NCBI GenBank assembly: GCA_910579325.1
Contig: CAJTTU010000030.1
Coordinates: forward strand, 20,235 to 37,533
DNA length: 17,299 bases
Direction: 5' to 3'
Origin: an uncultured Lachnospiraceae bacterium
GTDB lineage: Bacteria > Bacillota > Clostridia > Lachnospirales > Lachnospiraceae
In this document: one piece after another, positions 1 to 7,304 of the stretch
How positions within the stretch are numbered: position 1 is the stretch's first letter
Layout: every line of letters starts with the position of its first letter
Notes under the pieces: generated by a model
The model's database searches: none
Told to the model about the DNA's origin: nothing
Seen by the model: only the letters and a program-made list of their open reading frames with translations
Position numbers and translations under genes: made by a program

Positions 1-41
1 GAGCGTACATTGTTGTAAACATGATCAGGAGATGGGAACAG

Positions 42-770
42 ATGAAACGGCTCTTTTTACTGGAAGATGATTTAAGCCTGATCAACGGGCTTTCCTTTGC
101 TCTGAAAAAACAGGGGTATGAGGTTAAGGTGGCACGAACCACGCTGGAGGCTGATGCGTTATGGGCGGAGGGAAGCTTTGACCTGGCGATTCTGGATGTG
201 TCCCTGCCTGACGGTTCCGGCTTTGATTTTTGCAAAAAGATACGTCAGGTTTCAAAAGTGCCGATTATGTTCCTGACTGCCGCCGATGAGGAAACAGATA
301 TGATTATGGGGCTGGATATGGGCGGCGACGATTATGTGACGAAGCCCTTTAAGCTGGCGGTGTTTCTGTCAAGGGTGAATGCGCTACTGCGCAGAAGCGA
401 AAACTTCACAGGCGAAAACTTTATGAGCAAAAGCTTCGGAGCGGCTTCCGGTTCGGCGGTTACGGAGCTAAAATCCGGCGGCATCAGGGTACGGCTGCTT
501 GAGGGTGAGGCGGATAAAGACGGAAGGCCGCTGGGCTTGACGGCCAGTGAATACAAGCTGCTGTGTATGTTTATGGAGCATCCTGACGTTGTGCTCTCAC
601 CGGAGCAGATTTTAGGCAGGCTGTGGGATTGTAATGAAAATTATATAGATAACAATTCGCTGACGGTTTATATCCGCAGGCTGCGCACGAAGATCGAGGA
701 CGACCCGGGAAGGCCGAAGCGGATTGTCACGGTGCGGGGGATGGGATATAAATGGAGCGCGGCGGAATGA
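42..770 (+). CDS. OmpR/PhoB-family response regulator
   Basis: DNA-binding response regulator of 242 aa, presumed partner of the kinase encoded just downstream. The receiver domain (about residues 1-115) has the acidic pocket E8-D9-D10, the phospho-acceptor D52 in LDVSLPDGSG, the conserved Thr in MFLTAAD and the Lys of YVTKPF. A longer than usual linker (about 120-150, rich in Ser, Gly and Phe) leads to a winged-helix Trans_reg_C domain ending in VRGMGYKW. An in-frame ATG exists at 21, but AGGAG at 27-31 lies 10 nt before the ATG at 42, so I chose 42. The following ABC transporter genes and the operator-like repeat ahead of them suggest it activates that transporter. This target assignment is inferred. 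Confidence 0.95.
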   Translation: MKRLFLLEDDLSLINGLSFALKKQGYEVKVARTTLEADALWAEGSFDLAILDVSLPDGSGFDFCKKIRQVSKVPIMFLTAADEETDMIMGLDMGGDDYVTKPFKLAVFLSRVNALLRRSENFTGENFMSKSFGAASGSAVTELKSGGIRVRLLEGEADKDGRPLGLTASEYKLLCMFMEHPDVVLSPEQILGRLWDCNENYIDNNSLTVYIRRLRTKIEDDPGRPKRIVTVRGMGYKWSAAE

Positions 771-875
771 GACAGGGTTTAGAATAAACTACGAAAGCTT
801 TCATGATTGTCAGTGCAGGAAACCCGAAGCGAACGGAACAGTATTTGTGGGAAATATGTCAGGAAATCGAAATTG

Positions 876-1907
876 ATGAAAATATTCGCGAATCAGAAAA
901 TTAAAGAGCTGTTTGCCGGCATTCTGTTATCCATGCTGGTCTTCACTGTAATCTCAGCATTGTTAGTGGTTTTTGGGACAGAGAATGGGGCGCTGTGCAT
1001 ATGGCTTGGTTCTTTAAGCATGTGCGCCGTTATTTTGCTGCTGTGTTACCGGTATTTCCGGGAGCAGAACAGGGTTATGGAGGAAACTGCGGCACAGATT
1101 ACGGAATATATATCTGGCAATAAGGACATTTTGATCGAGTGCAACGATGAGGGAGAGCTGTACAGGCTGTTCCATGAGGTGAATGCCCTGGTTTCCATTC
1201 TGAATGCCCATGCGGAAAATGAGAAACGGGCAAAGCATTTCCTGAAAGATATCATATCCGACATTTCCCATCAGTTGAAAACCCCTCTGGCCGCGCTGAA
1301 TATCTACAACGGAATCCTGCAGGAGGAAGCGGAAAATGCATCTTCTGTCAGGGAGTTTGCCAGCCTTTCCGAGCAGGAGCTTGACCGGATCGAGACGCTG
1401 GTGCAGAATCTGTTAAAGATCGCGAAACTGGATGCCGGAACGATCTGTCCAGAAAAGTCCCCGGAACATGTATCCGACCTGATGAAAACCGTGGAAAAAC
1501 GCTTTCGGTTTCGGGCGGAGCAGGAGGGGAAGGAGTTGATTTTCTCCGGCAGTGAGGAAATAATGTTTTTCTGCGACCGTATATGGATTCTTGAGGCGGT
1601 GGGAAACATTGTAAAAAATGCCCTTGACCATACGAAAGAGGGCGGCATAATCCGGATTGAATGGAAGACATTTGCCTCGGTGGTTCAGATTGTGGTGCGG
1701 GATAACGGGAGCGGCATCCATCCGGAGGATTTGTATTATATCTTTAAACGGTTTTACCGCAGCCGTTTTTCTAAGGATACGCAAGGGATCGGCCTGGGGT
1801 TACCGCTGGCGAAAGCGGTGGTGGAGGCGCATGGCGGCACAATCGAAGCGGACAGCACACCGGGGATGGGGGCGGTGTTTACGATGAATTTTCTGATTAC
1901 GGAGTAA
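876..1907 (+). CDS. Sensor histidine kinase with minimal extracytoplasmic loop
   Basis: Membrane histidine kinase of 343 aa that should phosphorylate the upstream regulator. Two hydrophobic helices (about 12-33 and 39-60) are separated by only about five residues (GTENG), so there is no sensor domain outside the membrane. H132 lies in the H-box DISHQLKTPL. The ATPase domain has the N-box (NIVKNALDH), the G1 box DNGSGIHPED, the F-box FKRFYRSR and the G2 box GIGLGLPLAK. I start at ATG 876, behind AGGAAA, rather than at the in-frame TTG at 807. The architecture matches intramembrane-sensing kinases such as BceS, which usually read the state of a partner ABC transporter; the transporter genes follow directly. 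The actual signal is unknown. Confidence 0.93.
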   Translation: MKIFANQKIKELFAGILLSMLVFTVISALLVVFGTENGALCIWLGSLSMCAVILLLCYRYFREQNRVMEETAAQITEYISGNKDILIECNDEGELYRLFHEVNALVSILNAHAENEKRAKHFLKDIISDISHQLKTPLAALNIYNGILQEEAENASSVREFASLSEQELDRIETLVQNLLKIAKLDAGTICPEKSPEHVSDLMKTVEKRFRFRAEQEGKELIFSGSEEIMFFCDRIWILEAVGNIVKNALDHTKEGGIIRIEWKTFASVVQIVVRDNGSGIHPEDLYYIFKRFYRSRFSKDTQGIGLGLPLAKAVVEAHGGTIEADSTPGMGAVFTMNFLITE

Positions 1908-1964
1908 TGGGGAGCATGCGATTGTCGGGCATATGGGTTGTATGACAGTATATTTGGCTGAATT

Positions 1965-1980
1965 CCTACAAAACTGTAGG
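1965..1980. promoter_or_regulatory. Inverted repeat CCTACA-N4-TGTAGG, candidate response-regulator operator
   Basis: A perfect 6-bp inverted repeat with an AAAC spacer, located in the 230-bp gap between the kinase and ABC ATPase genes. From memory, BceR-type operators follow TNACA-N4-TGTAA; this site keeps the spacing and the inner ACA/TGT but has C and G at the outer positions. A second small palindrome, GTAATATTAC (1987-1996), lies 6 bp further on. Binding by the regulator at 42-770 is inference. Confidence 0.5.
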
Positions 1981-2037
1981 GTGGCTGTAATATTACGGTA
2001 GGGTTCATAGTTTATGGTTGTTTCAGTACAGAGAAAG

Positions 2038-2067
2038 TGTTCCGCAAAGAGAAGATTTTGCGGAACA
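2038..2067 (+). other. Perfect 11-bp hairpin upstream of the ABC ATPase gene
   Basis: TGTTCCGCAAA (2038-2048) and TTTGCGGAACA (2057-2067) form a perfect stem around an 8-nt loop. No T-run follows, so it is not a standard intrinsic terminator. It lies between the operator-like repeat and the ATPase start at 2138, probably within the transcribed leader. It may be an RNA structure acting on expression or a second operator; the sequence does not decide. Confidence 0.6.
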
Positions 2068-2137
2068 GAATCCCTGACTGATCATTTGCGGTGTCTGTAT
2101 CGGCAGATGCGTCCGCACGGAAAGAGGTGTTTACACT

Positions 2138-2821
2138 ATGAATTTACTGGAAGTCAACAAAATCTGCAAAACCTACGGAAAAGGCGAAGCCGCCGTCCAT
2201 GCGCTGAAAAATGTCAGCTTTTCGGTGCCGAAAGGGGAATATGTGGCTGTCGTCGGGGAATCGGGCTCCGGCAAAAGCACGCTGTTAAATATGATCGGCG
2301 CCCTTGATGTGCCTACGTCGGGCAAGGTGCTGATCGACGGCAGGGATACTTTTTCCATGACAGAGAGCAGGCTTACCGTATTCCGCCGGAGAAATATCGG
2401 TTTTATTTTCCAGGCCTTTAACCTGATTCCCGAGATTAATGTGGAACAGAATATCATGTTTCCGGTGCTGCTGGATCACCAGAAGCCGGACAGAAAGTAC
2501 CTGGAGGAGCTGCTGTCCATACTGAATTTAAAAGACCGCCGCACCCATCTGCCTGGCGAGCTGTCCGGCGGCCAGCAGCAGAGGGTTGCCATCGGGCGGG
2601 CGTTGCTTACAAGGCCTGCGCTGATTCTTGCCGACGAGCCTACCGGCAATCTGGATTCCCAGAACAGCAGCGAGGTGATTGCCCTTCTGAAAAAGTCGTC
2701 GAGAAAATATGAGCAGACCATTATCATGATCACCCATAACCGGAGCATTGCCCAGACTGCCGACCGGGTGCTGCAGGTGTCGGACGGCGTGCTGACTGAC
2801 CTGGGGAGGTGCGGAGAATGA
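2138..2821 (+). CDS. ABC transporter ATP-binding protein (MacB/LolD type)
   Basis: ATPase subunit of 227 aa that would power the permease encoded next. Visible motifs are Walker A GESGSGKST (40-48), the Q-loop Q92 in FIFQAFN, the signature LSGGQQQR (142-149), Walker B LILADEPTG (162-170) with the D-loop NLD, and the H-loop H200 in MITHN. Length and the F-Q-A-F-N-L-I-P stretch fit the LolD/MacB/BceA group. The start ATG has AAAGAGG about 10 nt upstream. Its stop overlaps the permease start in an ATGA arrangement (2818-2821), so the two are translationally coupled. The substrate cannot be read from the sequence; antimicrobial peptide handling or envelope stress is typical for kinase-linked members. 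Confidence 0.96.
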   Translation: MNLLEVNKICKTYGKGEAAVHALKNVSFSVPKGEYVAVVGESGSGKSTLLNMIGALDVPTSGKVLIDGRDTFSMTESRLTVFRRRNIGFIFQAFNLIPEINVEQNIMFPVLLDHQKPDRKYLEELLSILNLKDRRTHLPGELSGGQQQRVAIGRALLTRPALILADEPTGNLDSQNSSEVIALLKKSSRKYEQTIIMITHNRSIAQTADRVLQVSDGVLTDLGRCGE

Positions 2822-5142
2822 AAAGTTATCTGAGCTTGATTCCGATTTCCGCAAAGGTTCGGAGAAAACAAAACCGGCTGACGCTGGCCTGCATTATCCT
2901 GGCGGTGTTTCTGGTAACCGCTGTCTTTTCCATGACGGAGATTATGACGAAAGGGGAGGAAGCCTCTACTCTTCGCAGGCATGGGAATTATCATATTACG
3001 CTGAACGGCATTACGGAGAAAGAAGCGGCGAGGATTGCGGACAGGGAGGATGTGGCTGCCGCGGCCTGGTATTGTGATTGGGGCGATGAGGCGGAGCAGG
3101 GTTTTTACACATTAAATAATAAGCGGATTGTTTTGTACGGAGCAGACCCTTCTTATATGTATGACATCAGAAATTTTGTACTGGAAGGGGATTATCCCCA
3201 AAACGACACGGAGATTATGCTGAGTGCCGACGCGAAGGAGCTATATGGTTTGGGGATCGGCGACAGTGCCGTGATTGCCACGCCTGCGGGCTGGTTTACT
3301 TATACGGTTTCCGGCTTCTGCACGGATGATACGGATTATAACCAGGATATCGACGGCGTCTGCGGATATACTGTTCCCGATGCCCTGATCGGGATGCGGG
3401 ATGCCAACGGACAGGAGGAAACGCCGGTATATTACATTCAGTTTGGAAGGAAAGTAAATCTCAGAAAGGCAATCGGCAGCCTGAAAGAAGAGTATGGTTT
3501 AAACGATGGAAATATCAAAGAGAATACGATGATTTTAGGCCTTGCGGGCGCCAGCGGCAATAAGAATGTGAACGGCTTCTATGTCATAGCGGCGGCAGTA
3601 TTTCTGCTGATTCTGGCAGCAGGCATACTGATGATTTCCAGCTGTATGAACAGCAATGTGGCTCAGAGAACCAGGTTTTTCGGCATGCTGCGCTGTATCG
3701 GCGCAAGCAAAAAGCAGGTGATGACTTTTGTCCGGCTGGAGGCGCTGAGCTGGTGTAAAACCGCCGTTCCCATCGGCTGCGGCCTGGGTGTTCTGGCATC
3801 TTTTATCCTGAGTGTCAGCCTGCAAAAGCTGGTGGGCGGCGAATGGAATGATTTTCCCTTCCGGTTCAGTGTCCTGGGGATTGTCTCCGGCGCTTTGGTG
3901 GGCGTGGTGACCGTGCTGCTTGCGGCTCACAGTCCGGCAAAACAGGCGGCGTCCGTGTCCCCTGTGGCAGCGGTTTCGGGCAATACGGATAACGGGCAGC
4001 GTGCTTCCCGCGGGGCGAATACCAGTATATTTAACGTGGAGAGAGCCATCGGGGTTCACCATGCGGTAACGGCGAAGAAAAATCTGATTCTGATGTCGTT
4101 GTCCTTTGCCTTCAGCGTGATTTTGTTTCTGGTGTTCTCGGCAGGGCTTACATTCGTGCATCGCCTTCTGCCGTCATCGGGTAAATTTAACCCGGATATT
4201 TCGATCGTGTCTTTTGACAATGGCAATTCCATTGACAGAAAACTGAAAGAGGAAATGGAGGAGCTGCCCGGCGTGAAAGCGGCTTTCGGCGATTCTTTCG
4301 CTTATGATACGCCTGTGCTGATCAACGGCGCCGCCGGAAGCGTGGATTTGATCTCTTATGATGAATATATGTTTGAACAGTCAGAAAAGTCAGTGGTCAG
4401 CGGCGACCTGTCAAAAATTACGGACGACGGGGATTACGCCCTGACGATTTTTAACCGGGACAGCCGCTTAAGTGTGGGTGACCGGATACAGGTGGAGGAT
4501 ACGGAACTGGAAATCGCCTGCGTTGTGTCGGAGGGAATCGGAAACGGGAGCCGGCCGGTGGTGGTTCTGCCGAACGGCACGTTCAGGCGGGTCACCGGTG
4601 AGGAAGGCTATGGCCTTTTGAATGTACAGCTTGCAAAGGGCGCGGATGAGGCAACGGTGGATGCCGTCCGGTCTCTGGCGGGGCTCCATGAATTTGCTGA
4701 CCGGAGGGAGGAAGAGGCTGCCGATTATTCGGCGTTCTGGGTGTTCCGCCTTGCCGCCTATGGTTTCCTTGCCATTATTTCTTTGATAACGATGTTTAAT
4801 ATCATCAACAACATTTCCATGAGCGTATCGGCGAGGATGAAGCAGTACGGGGCTATGCGGGCTGTGGGGATGAGCGCGGGGCAGATGACGAAAATGATTT
4901 CCGCGGAGGCGGCAGCCTACGCCGTCTGCGGGCTGGCTATCGGATATGGGGCGGGGCTTTTTCTCCACCGTCTGATGTTCGTCAGACTGATCACGGCATA
5001 TTTCGGCGGCACATGGAGCTTTCCCTGGAAGCCCCTTGGGGTAATCACGCTGATTGTTATATTGTCCTGCGTCATAGCGGTGCGCATGCCGGCAAAACGG
5101 ATACGGGAGATGGCTGTGACGGAGATTATCAATGAATTTTAG
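2818..5142 (+). CDS. FtsX/MacB-type ABC transporter permease, duplicated architecture
   Basis: Membrane subunit of 774 aa. It has two similar halves, each made of a helix, a large extracytoplasmic domain and three more helices: TM1 about 21-41, external region 42-250, TM2-4 about 252-275, 312-334 and 350-372; then TM5 about 421-445, external region 446-638, TM6-8 about 640-665, 697-718 and 739-760. The signature RxxGMLRxIGASKKQV follows TM2 and its counterpart MKQYGAMRAVGMSAGQM follows TM6, as in FtsX domains. BceB permeases instead have ten helices and a single large loop, so this is not a classical Bce permease despite the Bce-like kinase. The start is ATG 2818 with GGGGAGG just upstream, overlapping the ATPase stop. 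Confidence 0.93.
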   Translation: MKSYLSLIPISAKVRRKQNRLTLACIILAVFLVTAVFSMTEIMTKGEEASTLRRHGNYHITLNGITEKEAARIADREDVAAAAWYCDWGDEAEQGFYTLNNKRIVLYGADPSYMYDIRNFVLEGDYPQNDTEIMLSADAKELYGLGIGDSAVIATPAGWFTYTVSGFCTDDTDYNQDIDGVCGYTVPDALIGMRDANGQEETPVYYIQFGRKVNLRKAIGSLKEEYGLNDGNIKENTMILGLAGASGNKNVNGFYVIAAAVFLLILAAGILMISSCMNSNVAQRTRFFGMLRCIGASKKQVMTFVRLEALSWCKTAVPIGCGLGVLASFILSVSLQKLVGGEWNDFPFRFSVLGIVSGALVGVVTVLLAAHSPAKQAASVSPVAAVSGNTDNGQRASRGANTSIFNVERAIGVHHAVTAKKNLILMSLSFAFSVILFLVFSAGLTFVHRLLPSSGKFNPDISIVSFDNGNSIDRKLKEEMEELPGVKAAFGDSFAYDTPVLINGAAGSVDLISYDEYMFEQSEKSVVSGDLSKITDDGDYALTIFNRDSRLSVGDRIQVEDTELEIACVVSEGIGNGSRPVVVLPNGTFRRVTGEEGYGLLNVQLAKGADEATVDAVRSLAGLHEFADRREEEAADYSAFWVFRLAAYGFLAIISLITMFNIINNISMSVSARMKQYGAMRAVGMSAGQMTKMISAEAAAYAVCGLAIGYGAGLFLHRLMFVRLITAYFGGTWSFPWKPLGVITLIVILSCVIAVRMPAKRIREMAVTEIINEF

Positions 5143-5165
5143 CCGGATAAGCAGGGAATGCTATT

Positions 5166-5205
5166 AGCTGTATGGCAGCGCAGTAAAGCTGCCGTACGGC
5201 TTTTA
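5166..5205 (+). terminator. Rho-independent terminator after the ABC permease
   Basis: AGCTGTATGGCAGC (5166-5179) pairs with GCTGCCGTACGGCT (5188-5201) over 14 bp, including two G-U pairs, around the loop GCAGTAAA. TTTT (5201-5204) closes it. It lies 23 bp after the permease stop and ends the kinase/transporter unit. Confidence 0.8.
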
Positions 5206-5230
5206 TGAGTTCCATGGAAGGAGTGAAACT

Positions 5231-5770
5231 ATGATTTATACATGTCATTATGATTCCCCTGTGGGGAAATTGTTGCTTGCGGAAAAAGACGGCGCACTGG
5301 CAGGGCTATGGATAGAAGGGCAGAAATATTTCCTCGGCTCTATACAGGAAGAAACGGAGGAGAAAGAGGATTCCGCCGCGCTGAAACGGGCAAAGGAATG
5401 GCTGGATTGTTATTTTAACGGAGAAAAGCCGCCGGTGAGCGCATTAAAGTTGGCGCCTGAGGGCAGCGAGTTTCGCAAAGCGGTCTGGAAGGCTCTCTGT
5501 GAGATTCCTTATGGTAAGATTACGACCTACGGGGAAATCACAAGGAAGCTGGCCGTCAGCCAAGGCATTTCGGAAAAGGCTGCCCAGGCCGTGGGCGGCG
5601 CTGTTGCCCACAATCCGATCTCTATCATTATTCCCTGCCACCGGGTGGTGGGAGTAAAAGGAAGCCTGACAGGGTATGCCGGAGGGCTGGACAGAAAAGT
5701 GTGGCTGCTGACCCATGAAGGCGTGGATCTGGACGGGCGGAAATGGTATGAAAATTATTATGATAATTGA
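5231..5770 (+). CDS. ogt: Methylated-DNA--protein-cysteine S-methyltransferase
   Basis: DNA repair protein of 179 aa that takes the methyl group from O6-methylguanine (and O4-methylthymine) onto its own cysteine in a single-use reaction. The N-terminal ribonuclease-like domain (about 1-75) is followed by the conserved C-terminal domain: FRKAVWKALCEIPYGKITTYGE, the active site PCHRVVG with C136, and GYAGGLDRKVWLLTHE. Length and motifs are typical of the Ogt/MGMT family. GGAAGGAG lies directly before the ATG at 5231. It is separated from the transporter genes by the terminator at 5166-5205, and its 3' end overlaps the -35 element of the next gene's promoter. Confidence 0.95.
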   Translation: MIYTCHYDSPVGKLLLAEKDGALAGLWIEGQKYFLGSIQEETEEKEDSAALKRAKEWLDCYFNGEKPPVSALKLAPEGSEFRKAVWKALCEIPYGKITTYGEITRKLAVSQGISEKAAQAVGGAVAHNPISIIIPCHRVVGVKGSLTGYAGGLDRKVWLLTHEGVDLDGRKWYENYYDN

Positions 5771-5795
5771 CAGGCTTTTTTCGTTGTGTTATATC
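5767..5795 (+). promoter_or_regulatory. Sigma-A-like promoter for the VanXY-like gene
   Basis: A consensus -35 TTGACA (5767-5772) overlaps the ogt stop codon. A 17-bp spacer leads to TATATC (5790-5795), which matches the first four positions of TATAAT. Transcription would begin about 50 nt before the start codon at 5851. Confidence 0.65.
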
Positions 5796-5850
5796 TTAGC
5801 TTGTAGAGCTTTACAGACTTGATGAAAGGGAAGGCGTGGACAACTGAAAG

Positions 5851-6603
5851 ATGAAAGTAATTACACTGAGAAAAGAAGAGATATATGGCGGCAGCCTGTT
5901 GCTGGTCAATGCGCAATATCCCCTGAAAAACCAGGAGAAAATAACGCTGGCGTCCGTGGATTCCCGTTTCCCTGATATACAAATGGAAAGCCATGCAGCG
6001 GATATTCTGCGTTTGATTTTAACATATATTTCTTCCGGAGATGAGATTGTTCCTGTCAGTGGCTACCGCTCGTCGGAGGAACAGACGGCCATTTTCGAAG
6101 ATTCGCTGAAGGAGAATGGGGAGAGCTTTACCAGACAGTTTGTGGCGCTGCCGGGGCACAGCGAGCACCAGACCGGGCTTGCCATCGACCTGGGCCTGAA
6201 TCAGGAGGAAATCGATTTTATCTGTCCGGAGTTTCCTTTTGAGGGCATTTGTAATACATTTAGAAAAACGGCTCCCGATTACGGGTTTATCCAGCGTTAT
6301 GGGAAGGAAAAGGAAAGCATCACCGGAATATCCCACGAGCCATGGCATTTCCGGTACGTGGGATATCCCCATTCCCGGATTATAACGGACAAAAATTTTG
6401 CACTGGAAGAATATATAGAATGGCTGAAAGGATACCGGGAAGACAGCCGGTATGTATTCGGCTGCGCGGATGAATGCGATATCGAGATTTTTTACGTACC
6501 TGCTGACAGGGACGAACTGTCGGTTTCTTTGCCCGAGTATGTGAAATATCAGGTTTCGGGAAATAATGTGGATGGGTTTGTTGTGACGGTGTGGAGGGCG
6601 TGA
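5851..6603 (+). CDS. VanXY/VanY-like D,D-peptidase (M15B metallopeptidase)
   Basis: Zinc peptidase of 250 aa predicted to cleave D-Ala-D-Ala dipeptide and/or the terminal D-Ala of peptidoglycan precursors. The M15B signature is intact: substrate loop SGYRSSEEQ (R73), zinc ligands H106 and D113 in SEHQTGLAID, and catalytic E163 with ligand H166 in EPWHFRYVG. From memory, FVALPGHSEHQTGLAIDLG and ITGISHEPWHFRYVGYPHS closely resemble VanXY of VanC/VanG-type glycopeptide resistance. No signal peptide or membrane helix is visible, so it is cytoplasmic like VanXY. It exceeds VanXY (about 190 aa) by roughly 55 C-terminal residues that I do not recognise. No ligase or serine racemase gene lies nearby. 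An in-frame stop at 5845 fixes the start at or after ATG 5851. Ordinary precursor recycling is an alternative role. Confidence 0.85.
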   Translation: MKVITLRKEEIYGGSLLLVNAQYPLKNQEKITLASVDSRFPDIQMESHAADILRLILTYISSGDEIVPVSGYRSSEEQTAIFEDSLKENGESFTRQFVALPGHSEHQTGLAIDLGLNQEEIDFICPEFPFEGICNTFRKTAPDYGFIQRYGKEKESITGISHEPWHFRYVGYPHSRIITDKNFALEEYIEWLKGYREDSRYVFGCADECDIEIFYVPADRDELSVSLPEYVKYQVSGNNVDGFVVTVWRA

Positions 6604-6620
6604 AATAAAAGGGAAGGAAC

Positions 6621-6661
6621 AGAAGGAACCAGTCCTTGCGGATTAGTCCTTCTCTTTTTTT
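6621..6661 (+). terminator. Rho-independent terminator after the VanXY-like gene
   Basis: AGAAGGA (6621-6627) pairs with TCCTTCT (6647-6653) and is followed by CTTTTTTT (6654-6661). The loop is long (19 nt). The structure overlaps the 3' end of the converging minus-strand regulator gene. Confidence 0.65.
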
Positions 6662-6927
6662 GTGGAGGCTTTAACAGGATGCGTTAGTGAGGTATTTTCC
6701 TGGATGGATGGTTCTGGAACAAACTCACAAATATCGCTTAACTGATATATATGTCCGGTTTCTTCATAGAGCAGCTGTAAAATAGTATTCAGCGTAGCCA
6801 GCTGGCATTTGCCCGCTTTGATTCTGTAAATCTGGCTTTTGCTGATACCCAGATATGTGTAAAGCCTGTAAATCGTTATGTGATTTTCTTTCATGACTTG
6901 GTTAAAAAGTTTGTCGAAATTTATCAT
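6643..6927 (-). CDS. Small XRE/Cro-type helix-turn-helix regulator
   Basis: Protein of 94 aa with an N-terminal HTH of the Cro/CI type. MKENHITIYRLYTYLGISKS is followed by QIYRIKAGKCQLATLNTILQL, which fits the helix-turn-helix plus the third and fourth helices of the XRE fold. The last 35 residues are polar and probably disordered. It is transcribed away from the two small + strand genes at 7047-7722. The 119-bp gap holds their promoter with an inverted repeat at 6992-7010, so it may repress them. No strong Shine-Dalgarno is visible before its ATG at 6927. Target and ligand are unknown. Confidence 0.8.
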   Translation of the reverse strand: MINFDKLFNQVMKENHITIYRLYTYLGISKSQIYRIKAGKCQLATLNTILQLLYEETGHIYQLSDICEFVPEPSIQENTSLTHPVKASTKKEKD

Positions 6928-6962
6928 TTATGTGTGAACCTGTAAGATTTAAAAAATTTTGG

Positions 6963-6991
6963 TTGTATTGTATATATTATGCCCTTATAAT
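6963..6991 (+). promoter_or_regulatory. Sigma-A-like promoter for the two small unknown genes
   Basis: TTGTAT (6963-6968), a 17-bp spacer and a consensus TATAAT (6986-6991). It lies 55 bp before the start codon at 7047, in the gap divergent from the XRE regulator gene. Confidence 0.75.
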
Positions 6992-7010
6992 AGGAATTGT
7001 AATAGTTCCT
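6992..7010. promoter_or_regulatory. Inverted repeat AGGAA-N9-TTCCT directly after the -10, candidate operator
   Basis: Arms AGGAA (6992-6996) and TTCCT (7006-7010) flank a 9-bp centre. The position, beginning one base after TATAAT and covering the expected start of transcription, is typical of a repressor site. The adjacent XRE gene product is the obvious candidate, by inference only. Confidence 0.4.
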
Positions 7011-7046
7011 GAAATCAGCAGTTGTTTTGGAAAATAAGGGGAGAAT

Positions 7047-7304
7047 ATGAAGAATATCAAAGACATGAGTGAAAATATTGAAATGAAAACTCTTTTACAA
7101 AGGTTTTGTGATGAACGTATAGAAGCAGTGCTGCAGGATGCCAAGAAACATTTTATGGCACTCGGAGCGCATCCTGCTTCAAAAGCCTTGAACCCATATT
7201 CCCGAATCGGTAAACTGGTGGAAAGTCAGCGGGTAAAGGAAAGGAGAGTCAGGTATGAACGTACGGATGATGGAAGGGTTGCTTGGCGCAAGCGCAAATG
7301 TTAG
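7047..7304 (+). CDS. Small basic protein of unknown function
   Basis: I do not recognise this 85-aa protein. The first 45 residues look helical and mixed-charge (MSENIEMKTLLQRFCDERIE), with no signal peptide or membrane segment. The C-terminus is strongly basic (VKERRVRYERTDDGRVAWRKRKC). AAGGGGAG sits just before the ATG, and a good promoter lies upstream at 6963-6991. Its last 50 bp overlap the start of the next gene in another frame, which suggests coupled translation. Both small genes are probably controlled by the divergent XRE regulator. Confidence 0.65.
   Translation: MKNIKDMSENIEMKTLLQRFCDERIEAVLQDAKKHFMALGAHPASKALNPYSRIGKLVESQRVKERRVRYERTDDGRVAWRKRKC

Noticed and set aside
2014..2307. 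97-aa + strand open frame before and inside the ABC ATPase gene
   Set aside because: It overlaps the strongly supported ATPase gene in another frame, has an arginine/cysteine-rich shadow-like composition and includes the leader hairpin.
3535..4161. 208-aa minus-strand open frame inside the permease gene
   Set aside because: It lies wholly within the FtsX permease coding sequence, is His/Gln/Arg-rich and has no domain signature.
5752..5781. AATTAT/ATAATT stem with a T-run after ogt, as a possible terminator
   Set aside because: The stem is all A-T and separated from the T-run by GACAGGC; the same bases form a good promoter, which is the better explanation.
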